Positions 43,402 to 51,144 of a stretch of DNA of 64,000 bases are shown here, piece by piece. The position numbers and the translations under genes are program-made. Below the pieces are notes generated by a model, which worked only from the letters and a program-made list of their open reading frames with translations, made no database searches and was not told where the DNA came from. Position 1 is the first letter of the stretch; each line of letters starts with the position of its first letter. The DNA is from 58-81 sp012729145 (GTDB lineage Bacteria > Synergistota > Synergistia > Synergistales > Thermovirgaceae), in the NCBI GenBank assembly GCA_040770625.1, contig JAXGIW010000003.1, positions 62,001 through 126,000 on the forward strand, written 5' to 3'.

Positions 43402-44382
43402 TTAAAAAAGGTAATCCTCTCTGTCTACAATGCTCCTGGGGTTTTGGCCCTCGAGGAAGGCTCTTACGTTGTCTGCAGCTATACCAGCCGCCACTGGGAA
43501 GATGCCATCAACAAGGTTCGTGTTGTGAGGCGAGCCGAGCAGGTTATCCAGTTCAAAGAAGGGGTAGTCTATCCTGAATTCCCCATGGGTATGGGGCTCA
43601 ACCCACCAGGCATCTATCCCTACACGAAATTCGGGGAAGGCTTTCATTCTCTCGTATAGCGCCTTCTGGTCAATTATCGCACCCCGGGCAGGGTTGACCA
43701 GGATGGCATCTTCTTTCATCATGGCAAGTTCTTTCTCGCCCAAAAGGCCCAGGGTCTTCCTGGTCAAGGGTACTGCGATCACCAGAACGTCCGATTCCTG
43801 AAGGATCCTCGGCAGATCATCCATGGTTCCGATGAGATCGATATCCTCGTCTGTCTCTCCCCTGGTGTTCACTGCAATGACCCTCATCCCCATGGGGCGG
43901 ACAAGCCTGGCCACGGCCTTGGCGATACCTCCGTAGCCAACGAACCCGCAGGTCTTTCCACGGAACCACGTGCTGACGATACTGCGGTCAAATTGTCCCT
44001 TGCCAAGACGATCATGGCACTTCTGGAGGTATTTCCCCAGCGACAGGATCATTCCAAGGATATGCTCCGCCATCGGATCTGCCCAGGCTCCGGTATTGGC
44101 GCATATGGTCACCCTTTCGGGGATATCGCTGAAGGGAAGGGCATCCACTCCTGCCTGCATGGACTGTAGGAGACAGCCTTCTTTCAGGAGAGAGAACTCC
44201 CCGGGATCCAGCTCGTTGTGCATCATGAAGGAAATAACAGCGTCTGCCTCCTTCAGGGCGCCAGACCGCGAGGGATCCCCTCTCTCGGGGATCCTGGAGA
44301 TCTCTGCCACGCCTCCCAGGGCATCGGCCAGGGCCAGATCACCTGCCCTGTCTTCAGGAAAAGTAACAAGCACCTTCTTCAT
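43402..44382 (-). CDS. D-isomer-specific 2-hydroxyacid dehydrogenase family protein
   Basis: 326 residues. NAD-binding motif GFVGYGGIAKAVARL near residue 150; catalytic Arg in VNPARGAIID, Glu in the DAWWVEP segment and His in LLGSPHNTN. This is the usual R-E-H triad. It would reduce a 2-oxoacid to the hydroxyacid; the specific acid is unknown. The neighbouring Cys/Met PLP enzyme could supply 2-oxobutyrate if it is a lyase. Confidence 0.9.
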   Translation of the reverse strand: MKKVLVTFPEDRAGDLALADALGGVAEISRIPERGDPSRSGALKEADAVISFMMHNELDPGEFSLLKEGCLLQSMQAGVDALPFSDIPERVTICANTGAWADPMAEHILGMILSLGKYLQKCHDRLGKGQFDRSIVSTWFRGKTCGFVGYGGIAKAVARLVRPMGMRVIAVNTRGETDEDIDLIGTMDDLPRILQESDVLVIAVPLTRKTLGLLGEKELAMMKEDAILVNPARGAIIDQKALYERMKAFPEFRVGIDAWWVEPHTHGEFRIDYPFFELDNLLGSPHNTNLVDGIFPVAAGIAADNVRAFLEGQNPRSIVDREDYLF

Positions 44383-44405
44383 TGAGTAGCCTCCTCCTTT
44401 TTCTC

Positions 44406-45596
44406 TTATTCTCCACCGATCCAGTCAAGAGCCTGGAGGAGATCCTCCAGAACGGCCTCCACGGGCTCGATTCCTGCGGAGAGCCTGATCAGACCGTCCG
44501 ATATGCCTGACTCCCTCCGCTGGTCCTCTGAAAGAGAACGGTGAGATGTCTTTGCCGGGTGGGAAATGGTCGTCGATATGGAAGCAAGGCTGGGCACCAG
44601 TTCCACAAGTCTCAGACCATCCACGAATCGTGCTGCGGCTCTTTCCCCCCCTCTTATCTCGAAACTGAGCATTCCGCCGAAACCTCCTTCAAGCACCTTC
44701 CGGGCCGTTCCGTAGCTTGGATGTCTCTCCAGACCGGGGTATTCGACCCTCTCTACCCGAGGATGCCTCTCGAAGGTCCTGGCTATCTGAAGGGCGTTAG
44801 CCGAGTGGGCTGCCATCCTCAGGTGCAGGGTCCTGACACCCCTCTGTACCAGCCATGCATCAAAGGGGCTCATGCTTCCGCCCATCATCGACCGCAAACG
44901 ACTGGCCCCGGCAACGAACTCTTCACTCCCTGCCAGAGCCCCGCCTGTCACATCGCTGTGTCCGTTAATATACTTCGTAAGGCTGTGGATGACCACATCG
45001 GCACCCATTGAGGCAGGCCTGCAGAGGGCAGGACTTGCGAAGGTGTTATCTACGAAGAGCATCGCTCCGGCAGAAGCGGCTATCTCCGCCAGGGCCGGGA
45101 GGTCTGCGACACCCATAAGTGGGTTGGAGATAGTCTCCAGATAGATTACTTTTGTCTTTGGACATAAAGCCTCACGGACCTGATCGTGATCCAGGGTATC
45201 CACCAGCTCCACCGACACCCCCCAATCCCTGAGAAATCCGTCAATAAAAGAAAAGCTGCCTCCGTAAAGGACCCTGTCGGCTATAACCTGGTCCCCCGGC
45301 TTCAAGGCCGCCAGGAAAGCCGTTGCAATTGCCGCCATCCCCGAGGAGAATACAAGAGCGGCATCGGTCCCCTCCAGGGCCGAGATGGTCTCCTCGAGAA
45401 GGGAGGCGTTCGGATGACCCATACGGGCATATATGTATCCGGGCTTTTTTTGGTCAAAAACACTATCCAGGTCGGATAGCGAATCAAAGGAGAAAACAGA
45501 ACTGGCGAAAATAGGAGGGACCTTCGGCCTCGAAACTCCCTCGAGGACCCTGTCCCCCGAGTGGATCGCATCCATACCTGCCTGCCTGTCTTTCAT
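44406..45596 (-). CDS. Cys/Met metabolism PLP-dependent enzyme (cystathionine synthase/lyase or methionine gamma-lyase type)
   Basis: 396 residues. Fold-type I enzyme: YARMGHPNASLLEETISALEG, ALVFSSGMAAIATAF, LFVDNTFASPALCRP and the PLP lysine in HSLTKYINGHSDVTGG. Gamma-synthases, gamma-lyases and O-acetylhomoserine sulfhydrylases share these, so the reaction is not assigned. The neighbouring oxo-acid and alcohol dehydrogenases lean towards a degradative lyase. The region upstream has a TATAAT -10 with a palindrome beside it. Confidence 0.85.
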   Translation of the reverse strand: MKDRQAGMDAIHSGDRVLEGVSRPKVPPIFASSVFSFDSLSDLDSVFDQKKPGYIYARMGHPNASLLEETISALEGTDAALVFSSGMAAIATAFLAALKPGDQVIADRVLYGGSFSFIDGFLRDWGVSVELVDTLDHDQVREALCPKTKVIYLETISNPLMGVADLPALAEIAASAGAMLFVDNTFASPALCRPASMGADVVIHSLTKYINGHSDVTGGALAGSEEFVAGASRLRSMMGGSMSPFDAWLVQRGVRTLHLRMAAHSANALQIARTFERHPRVERVEYPGLERHPSYGTARKVLEGGFGGMLSFEIRGGERAAARFVDGLRLVELVPSLASISTTISHPAKTSHRSLSEDQRRESGISDGLIRLSAGIEPVEAVLEDLLQALDWIGGE

Positions 45597-45637
45597 ATGC
45601 TACCCCCTCTCGTTCATTTATATTAGCCAGTCCGAAT

Positions 45638-45661
45638 ATTATAGCCCCTATTTTGAAATAG
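45638..45661 (-). promoter_or_regulatory. Probable promoter and operator of the Cys/Met PLP gene
   Basis: On the minus strand a consensus -10 TATAAT (45638-45643) has no good -35. The spacer and -35 position are filled by the palindrome CTATTTCAAAATAG (45648-45661), suggesting control by a regulator. Confidence 0.5.
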
Positions 45662-45766
45662 ATATACCCCTATAGGTAATTTTTTGGATCATACTCACCT
45701 TCCGACCGTTTCAGCCGGCCTTCCGATTTGGTACTATCGTCATTCCACGCGAACAGTAACGAACTC

Positions 45767-45795
45767 TTTACCTGCCCTTCGATACGTGGTATATT
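45767..45795 (+). promoter_or_regulatory. tup operon promoter
   Basis: -35 TTTACC, 17-bp spacer, -10 TATATT, about 16 bp upstream of the riboswitch. Confidence 0.7.
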
Positions 45796-45810
45796 CCCTG
45801 TAACAAAAAA

Positions 45811-45905
45811 ACCTCCGAGCCTGACCGCCTAAAGGGCTTCCCTATGGCGACAGGCCGAAGGGCGTTCCCGGAAACAGGGGCGCCTCCCGTGTTTGGAAAG
45901 GAGGA
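45811..45905 (+). ncRNA. Molybdenum/tungsten cofactor (Moco/Tuco) type riboswitch
   Basis: Between the tup promoter and tupA lies an RNA matching my recollection of the Moco motif: it opens CCTCCGAGCCTGACCGCC and closes CGCCTCCCG...GGAAAGGAGG. P1 pairs CCTCC (45812-45816) with GGAGG (45900-45904). Inside, GCCTG pairs with CAGGC, AGGG-CTT-CCCT forms a hairpin, and GGCG..CCC pairs with GGG..CGCC. An intrinsic terminator follows 23 bp later. Location before a tungstate transporter supports a cofactor-sensing switch that shuts off uptake when cofactor is plentiful. A covariance-model search was not possible here. Confidence 0.82.
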
Positions 45906-45927
45906 AGAGAAGGACCGAACTTCTGGA

Positions 45928-45961
45928 CCGTCTCCCCCTTTCCTGAGGGAGACGGTTTTTT
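45928..45961 (+). terminator. Riboswitch expression-platform terminator
   Basis: A 9-bp stem (CCGTCTCCC/GGGAGACGG) with a 10-nt loop followed by six T residues, located between the aptamer and the tupA ribosome site. Confidence 0.88.
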
Positions 45962-46008
45962 GTTACCGGAGATCTCTCCGTAATTCCACCTTCAGGAGGT
46001 TGGTTTGC

Positions 46009-46833
46009 ATGAAGCGTTCAGTAAGGGTTCTTCTCCTCTCCCTCGTGGTATTGTCCATTGCGGTTACAGCGGCCTTCGCAGCTCCGATCCTCCGCATGGC
46101 CACCACTACCAGTACAGACAACACAGGGCTTCTCGATGCTCTGGCCCCGGAGTTCCTCAAGGATACGGGGATCGAGCTCCAGTGGGTCTCGGTGGGGACT
46201 GGCAAGGCCCTTGAGCTGGGTAAGAACCTCGATGTCGACGTACTCCTGGTGCATGCTCCGGACCTTGAAAAGCAATTTGTCGAGGACGGTTACGGGGTCA
46301 ACCGCCGCGAAGTAATGTACAACGACTTCGTTATCATTGGCCCGGCTTCGGATCCCGCAAAGACCATGGGAAAGACCGTCAAAGACGCATTTATCGCCAT
46401 CGCCGGCAAGAAAGCGAACTTCGCCAGCCGCGGTGACAACTCTGGAACTCACGCCATGGAGATAGACCTCTGGAAGAGGTCCGGGATCGAACAGCCCGAA
46501 AAGGAGAGCTGGTATATACAGACCGGCCAGGGCATGCTCAATACCATAAACATCGCAGCAGAGAGGGAAGGTTACACCCTGACCGACAGGGGCACCTTCA
46601 TCAAGTACGAGGATAACCACAAGGGTAACCCTCCGCTGGTCATTCTTGTAGAGGGTGACGATGTCCTCTTCAACCAGTACAGCGTCATCGCCGTCAACCC
46701 CGTCAGGGGAGACCACCTTCGCTACGACCTCGCCCTGAAGTTCTCCGACTGGATGCGCTCTGACAAGGTCCAGAAGATGATAGGAAATTTCACCCTGCTG
46801 GGTAAACCTCTCTTCGTTCCCAACGCAAAATAG
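46009..46833 (+). CDS. tupA: Tungstate ABC transporter substrate-binding protein
   Basis: 274 residues. A signal peptide is clear: MKRSVRVLLLSLVVLSIAV with an AFA-A cleavage site near residue 24. The mature protein starts ILRMATTTSTDNTGLLDAL, the TupA TTTS motif that binds the oxyanion, then VGTGKALELGKN, DVLLVHAPDLEK and FASRGDNSGTH. This distinguishes TupA from ModA. AGGAGG is 9 nt before the ATG. The riboswitch controls it; a strong terminator follows. Confidence 0.93.
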   Translation: MKRSVRVLLLSLVVLSIAVTAAFAAPILRMATTTSTDNTGLLDALAPEFLKDTGIELQWVSVGTGKALELGKNLDVDVLLVHAPDLEKQFVEDGYGVNRREVMYNDFVIIGPASDPAKTMGKTVKDAFIAIAGKKANFASRGDNSGTHAMEIDLWKRSGIEQPEKESWYIQTGQGMLNTINIAAEREGYTLTDRGTFIKYEDNHKGNPPLVILVEGDDVLFNQYSVIAVNPVRGDHLRYDLALKFSDWMRSDKVQKMIGNFTLLGKPLFVPNAK

Positions 46834-46854
46834 ACTTACCTTGCCAACTGGCAG

Positions 46855-46905
46855 GGGACCCCGCATCTTCCCCACCCCCCTGGGGATCTTGCGGGGTCCC
46901 TTTTT
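46855..46905 (+). terminator. Intrinsic terminator between tupA and tupB
   Basis: A 19-nt arm region (GGGACCCCGCA then TCTTCCCC) pairs with GGGGATCT then TGCGGGGTCCC, followed by TTTTT. It should lower tupBC expression relative to the abundant binding protein. Confidence 0.88.
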
Positions 46906-46989
46906 GAAGGGGCCTGAAGAATGGTTTAAGATCATTGTTGTCAGAACATCTAAAGGCAAAAACCAGGACAGATCACTCCGGAGGTAGCC

Positions 46990-47685
46990 ATGGGTTACTT
47001 GGCAGAAGGTTTCAGAAAGGCATTCATCATCCTCTTTTCAGGACAGGAAGAGACCTTCAGCGCCATATTTACGACTCTCAAGGTCTCGACCTTCTCGATC
47101 ATTGTCACTCTTGCCGTTGGTATACCGCTGGGATTCATGCTGGGTTACTACACCTTCCCTGGCAAGCACGCTTTCAGGGCCGTATCGGACACCCTCATGG
47201 CAATTCCCACGGTGGTGGTGGGATTACTGGTCTATGCATTCATTTCCAGGAGCGGCCCCTTCGGGAGCTTCGGTCTTCTCTTCACCCTTCGAGGTGTTGC
47301 CATAGGTCAGTTCGTCCTGGGCCTCCCTGTCGTTGTTTCCCTGACAGCTTCGGCTACGGAACAGATGGAGGATTCCGTGAAAATGACGCTGATGACGCTC
47401 GGTGCTTCCCCAGGTCAACTTGCCGCCAGCTCTCTATGGGAGGGACGCTACGCCGTGATCGCCGCGGCCATGACGGCCTACAGCAGGATTATCTCCGAGG
47501 TCGGCGTCTCAATGATGATAGGTGGCAACATCAAGTGGAGAACCCGGACCATAACCACCGCCATCGCCCTTGAGACAGGAAAGGGACAGTTCGCGGAGGG
47601 CATCGCCCTGGGCATCGTACTTCTGGCTATCGCCTTTGCGGTGAACGGGTTCGTTTCCGTCGCCAGGAGGAGGGCTTCCATTTGA
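46990..47685 (+). CDS. tupB: Tungstate ABC transporter permease
   Basis: 231 residues with about five to six hydrophobic segments. The EAA-type cytoplasmic loop (MTLMTLGASPGQLAASSLWEGRYAVIAAAMTAYSRIISEVG) marks it as a binding-protein-dependent permease. TTLKVSTFSIIVTLAVGIPLG and the C-terminal GKGQFAEGIALGIVLL match TupB. Preceded by GGAGG. Confidence 0.92.
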   Translation: MGYLAEGFRKAFIILFSGQEETFSAIFTTLKVSTFSIIVTLAVGIPLGFMLGYYTFPGKHAFRAVSDTLMAIPTVVVGLLVYAFISRSGPFGSFGLLFTLRGVAIGQFVLGLPVVVSLTASATEQMEDSVKMTLMTLGASPGQLAASSLWEGRYAVIAAAMTAYSRIISEVGVSMMIGGNIKWRTRTITTAIALETGKGQFAEGIALGIVLLAIAFAVNGFVSVARRRASI

Positions 47686-48704
47686 CGAATATCTACGAGC
47701 TCATGGACGTAACCCAATCCTACGGGGGGCGAACCGTTCTCGAAGTGCCGGAGATGAAGATCGGGAAAGGCTCTATCGTCGGCATAACAGGTCCCAACGG
47801 TAGCGGCAAGAGTACCCTTCTGAGGATCCTGGCCTTTCTTGAGAGGCCTGTTGGCGGTCGGGTATATTTCAAGGGAGAGCCCGTTATTGATATTGACGAG
47901 ACTCTAAGGAGAGAAGCCACTCTTCTGCTCCAGGAATCTAAACTGTTGAAGAGGACCGTCTTCGAAAACGTCGCCTATGGCCTCAAGGCCAGGGGAATGA
48001 AGGAAGGGATTTCCAGGAAGGTGAACCAAACCCTGGAGATGGTAGGTCTTGATCCCGTTGATTTCGCGGGAAGGCTCTGGTTCCAGCTCTCCGGGGGTGA
48101 GTCCCAGAGAGTTGCCCTGGCTTCCAGGCTGGTCCTGAGGCCTGAAGTACTCATCCTCGATGAACCTACGGCCAGCATCGATGCAGGCAGCGGGAGGATA
48201 ATCGCCCGGGCCATCGTCGACGCCAGGGAAAGGCTCGGCACTACCATAGTGCTCGTCAGTCATGATATCGATTGGGCCTATGCGGCCTCTGATGAAGTTA
48301 TCTCCATGTTCTCCGGAAGGATACGTTCCAGGACCATCGAGAACATAATCCCCGGTCCCTGGAAGGATTGCCCTGACGGGACCTCCTGCAGATACCTCGA
48401 GAACGGGCAGGTCATAACGGCGGTAAGGAGACCGGAAGAGGGCTATTCAACGGGATTGCTTGACCCTGATGACATCATCCTTTCCTTGAACGACCCCGGC
48501 AACACCTCGGCAAGGAACACCATCCGGGGAACAGTTGTAAGAATGAACCTTGAGAACGAGGAAGGGAACGTCCTTGTGACGGTCAACGCGGGGGGAACGG
48601 TCTTTACATCCAGGGTTACAACAGGTTCCCTTTCAAAACTGGGCATCGTCCCAGGATCGCCCGTGATCATTGTTTTCAAGGCAAACTCCATTCGTTGGGT
48701 CTGA
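47682..48704 (+). CDS. tupC: Tungstate ABC transporter ATP-binding protein with C-terminal TOBE/Mop domain
   Basis: 340 residues. Walker A GPNGSGKST, ABC signature LSGGESQRVALA and Walker B VLILDEPTAS, with H-loop VLVSHD. After about residue 270 a TOBE/Mop-like oxyanion-binding domain follows (RNTIRGTVVRMNLENEEG, VTTGSLSKLGIVPG), suggesting trans-inhibition by tungstate or molybdate. TTG start overlaps the tupB stop (TTGA) with AGGAGG 8 nt upstream. Confidence 0.93.
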   Translation: MTNIYELMDVTQSYGGRTVLEVPEMKIGKGSIVGITGPNGSGKSTLLRILAFLERPVGGRVYFKGEPVIDIDETLRREATLLLQESKLLKRTVFENVAYGLKARGMKEGISRKVNQTLEMVGLDPVDFAGRLWFQLSGGESQRVALASRLVLRPEVLILDEPTASIDAGSGRIIARAIVDARERLGTTIVLVSHDIDWAYAASDEVISMFSGRIRSRTIENIIPGPWKDCPDGTSCRYLENGQVITAVRRPEEGYSTGLLDPDDIILSLNDPGNTSARNTIRGTVVRMNLENEEGNVLVTVNAGGTVFTSRVTTGSLSKLGIVPGSPVIIVFKANSIRWV

Positions 48705-48736
48705 GAGGAGAAGAAATCACCTCCCCTCCCAGAGGT

Positions 48737-49225
48737 CTACCTGGAGAAGTAATCCACCAGCCATGGGTAGTAGGTCGACAGGGCTGACCTGTTCAGAACG
48801 AAGACCATATAACTGCCCATTCCTATGCAGGACTGGATGACCGTCAGTATATCCTTTCTCGGCTCTTTCCTGGCAACGTACCCCAGAGCACCGATACAGG
48901 CGACGAAGGCGGCGATGTGAAAGGGCATGCCCCTTTCAAGGCCGGCCTCCCCCATCGCCTTGAAGACCCGGAGAACGCAGTATGCTCCCCAGGCGGCCTG
49001 GATATAGGTCTCTCCCAGGAAAAGCACCACCCTCAGCGGATACCACACCAGGGGCATAACGGCCTTGGGGAGTCTTTCGATCTCTCCAAGGGACGTCCCT
49101 TCGGCGCGGGCTTCGCCCTGAAAGGACTTGCTGACTGTCAGGACAGGCTTCTGGATGCACCATGTATAGAAAAGAGTGAAGGTTATCGCCGCTGCCGAAA
49201 TGGAGAAAAAGAAAAGAATGGGCAT
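48737..49225 (-). CDS. Membrane protein of unknown function
   Basis: 162 residues. Hydrophobic stretches at about 2-22, 56-88 (one or two segments), 101-118 and 127-145 suggest four helices; a charged loop (SKSFQGEARAEGTSLGEIERL) lies at about 32-52. No family recognised. It may be cotranscribed with the AlaX-like gene and a possible small ORF upstream. Confidence 0.7.
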   Translation of the reverse strand: MPILFFFSISAAAITFTLFYTWCIQKPVLTVSKSFQGEARAEGTSLGEIERLPKAVMPLVWYPLRVVLFLGETYIQAAWGAYCVLRVFKAMGEAGLERGMPFHIAAFVACIGALGYVARKEPRKDILTVIQSCIGMGSYMVFVLNRSALSTYYPWLVDYFSR

Positions 49226-49312
49226 TAAGGACCTCCTCGGTTTCCTCTTTGGGCAGTTCCCTGAAGGATACTATATCAAAAAAGAGGACGAGGACCTCCC
49301 CTCTGGCGGCGG

Positions 49313-49483
49313 TCAGGCCCCGTATCCTCCTGCAAGGTCGTGAACCAGTATCCTGTCTCTCCACTTTGCATTGAATGGCGCCCGGTTCCCGTCGAATAGA
49401 ACTTCCAGAGTCAGGTCCGGCATCAACTCCATTATCGCAGATGGTCTCCCTTTATTCCCTGAAGTAACGGCGCAGGTGGCCAA
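49313..49483 (-). CDS. Possible 56-residue protein
   Basis: The 360-bp gap 49226-49585 contains one small open frame with a good ribosome site: TTG 49483 with GGGAGG 8 nt upstream. It would encode MATCAVTSGNKGRPSAIMEL... ending VHDLAGGYGA. No homology is recognised. It lies on the same strand and between two minus genes. I see no terminator or tRNA in this gap. Confidence 0.35.
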   Translation of the reverse strand: MATCAVTSGNKGRPSAIMELMPDLTLEVLFDGNRAPFNAKWRDRILVHDLAGGYGA

Positions 49484-49585
49484 TGTCCATTCCTCCCTTT
49501 CTGTTGCCCGGGTTCCTCCCTGGGCGGGCCGTCCGGAGAGGGGGCACCTCCCGATCTGTTGTGTTCAATGATGACATAGTGTTGA

Positions 49586-50758
49586 CTATTTGTCAACTAC
49601 GGATAAAAGAGCCCTCTTCCACATGGACAATGAACCGTTCCCTGCCCTCCCCTGGACCCAGCCGGGCGCGCCCCCGCCCTGGGCCTGCAGCTCATTCCTC
49701 TCCTTGAGAAACCCTCTCAGGTCTACCGTTACCTGATCTCCGGCAGCGAGAATGAAATCAGCCCCTCCACTCTCTCCCTGGGAGACGAAACCGACAATAC
49801 AGCCCGGGTCTTCCTCAATCTTTCTCTTTGCTCCTGAGGAGGCCAGCTCCAGGGGGAAATTCTCGATACCGAAGAAGAGGACCCTCCCAGGTTCCTCTGA
49901 TAGACGCTCCCAGGGGATCTCTATGTATCTTCTGGCCTTGTCAAGCTTCCTCGAGGCCTCCCTGCGCTCCTCCTGAAGCCTTGCCATTACCGAGGGGAGT
50001 TTCTCCTCTTCGCAGCCGATCTCCCTTGAAAGAACCCTAACTACCCTGCTGTGTCTCTCCAGTATCTCCTGCCTGTCCAGGGTATACCGGACCTCCCATT
50101 CGGGGGTGCTTCCCTTGAATCCGGTAACGATCAGCCCGCCCACTTCGGCGGTGGAAACGACGTGACTCCCCGAACAGGCTATTCTGTCGTAACCTTCGAT
50201 GGAGACAACTGACACATCCTTGTCGGTTATTCTGTCCCACTTTATTTTTACGTCCTTGAATCCTTCCTCACTCCCCCGGGAAAGCCTCTCCACCCGAACA
50301 GGCAGGTCGGCCCTGATGACCCCGTTGGCGGTCTCTTCCGCCCTGAAGAGGTCATCCCACCCGATCTCTCCATCAAAGGTCATGAACACCGTGCTCTCCT
50401 TCTCGCCAACGGAGACCTTATCCACGTAGAGTCCCGGAAGCTGGTTCTCCAGAGCCCTTGAGAGTATGTGTTCACCGGTGTGCATTCTGGAAAGGCGTCT
50501 GCTTCTCTCCTCATCGACAGTCGCCGTTACCCGCAGCCCCAGAGGTATCTCTCCTTCCTTCACGACAATACCCAGAATGAGATCATTCCCTGCAGCGGTG
50601 CAATCCCTGACATCCGCCCTGAAACCCTCGCCTTCAAGCCAGCCGCTGTCACCGGGCTGTCCCCCGCCGGATGGGCGGAAGGCCCTTCCGGATACCCTTA
50701 TCGTTGCCTTCTTCCCCGATCTTTCCAGTATCTCCTCTATCCGGACTTCTCTCTTCAT
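49586..50758 (-). CDS. Alanyl-tRNA editing protein (AlaX type, with DHHA1-like C-terminus)
   Basis: 390 residues. The N-terminal half matches the second part of the AlaRS beta-barrel and the editing core: AFRPSGGGQPGDSG, the metal motif HTGEHIL (HxxxH) and CSGSHV (CxxxH). A coiled segment (MARLQEERREASRKLDKARRY) leads to a DHHA1-like end containing GCIVGFVSQGESGGADFILAAG. Such proteins deacylate Ser- or Gly-tRNA(Ala). No catalytic synthetase domain is present. Confidence 0.88.
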   Translation of the reverse strand: MKREVRIEEILERSGKKATIRVSGRAFRPSGGGQPGDSGWLEGEGFRADVRDCTAAGNDLILGIVVKEGEIPLGLRVTATVDEERSRRLSRMHTGEHILSRALENQLPGLYVDKVSVGEKESTVFMTFDGEIGWDDLFRAEETANGVIRADLPVRVERLSRGSEEGFKDVKIKWDRITDKDVSVVSIEGYDRIACSGSHVVSTAEVGGLIVTGFKGSTPEWEVRYTLDRQEILERHSRVVRVLSREIGCEEEKLPSVMARLQEERREASRKLDKARRYIEIPWERLSEEPGRVLFFGIENFPLELASSGAKRKIEEDPGCIVGFVSQGESGGADFILAAGDQVTVDLRGFLKERNELQAQGGGAPGWVQGRAGNGSLSMWKRALLSVVDK

Positions 50759-50841
50759 GATCCGACCTTCCCTCGAAAGAGATATTCAGAAGCTTTTGCC
50801 GACGATGATAAACTTGGCACACCCGCGGAGGTGAACATAGA

Positions 50842-51129
50842 ATGGACGGCCACAAGTGTGTCAGGGTCATAATAACAGGGATCGTCCAGGGGGTGGGTTT
50901 TCGTTGGAGAGGAAGGCAAACCGCCATGGCTCTTGAAGTTCGGGGATGGATAAGGAACCGCCCCGACGGAAGCGTCGAGGCGGTCCTTCAAGGTCCTTCA
51001 GATCTTGTTGATGAAATGCTTGACTGGATCAGCAAGGGACCCCCCGGAGCAGTCGTCAGGGGTATCACTACCTCTCCCTGCGAAGCGGACCCGGACCTTT
51101 CTGATTTCCTGATCCTGGGATCAGGCTAG
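50842..51129 (+). CDS. acyP: Acylphosphatase
   Basis: 95 residues, normal. Hydrolyses acyl phosphates. The catalytic Arg in GIVQGVGFRW and Asn in GWIRNRPDGSVEAVLQG are conserved. Divergent from the AlaX-like gene and convergent with argG. Preceded by GGAGGTG. Confidence 0.95.
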   Translation: MDGHKCVRVIITGIVQGVGFRWRGRQTAMALEVRGWIRNRPDGSVEAVLQGPSDLVDEMLDWISKGPPGAVVRGITTSPCEADPDLSDFLILGSG

Positions 51130-51144
51130 TGCCCCATCCTTATT

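Noticed and set aside
42532..43659. 375-codon open frame on the plus strand
   Set aside because: Antisense to the Fe-alcohol dehydrogenase and hydroxyacid dehydrogenase genes, both of which have intact catalytic motifs; the frame has no recognisable domain.
46018..46959. 313-codon open frame on the minus strand
   Set aside because: Antisense to tupA, which has a signal peptide, ribosome site and riboswitch; the antisense frame also spans the tupA terminator.
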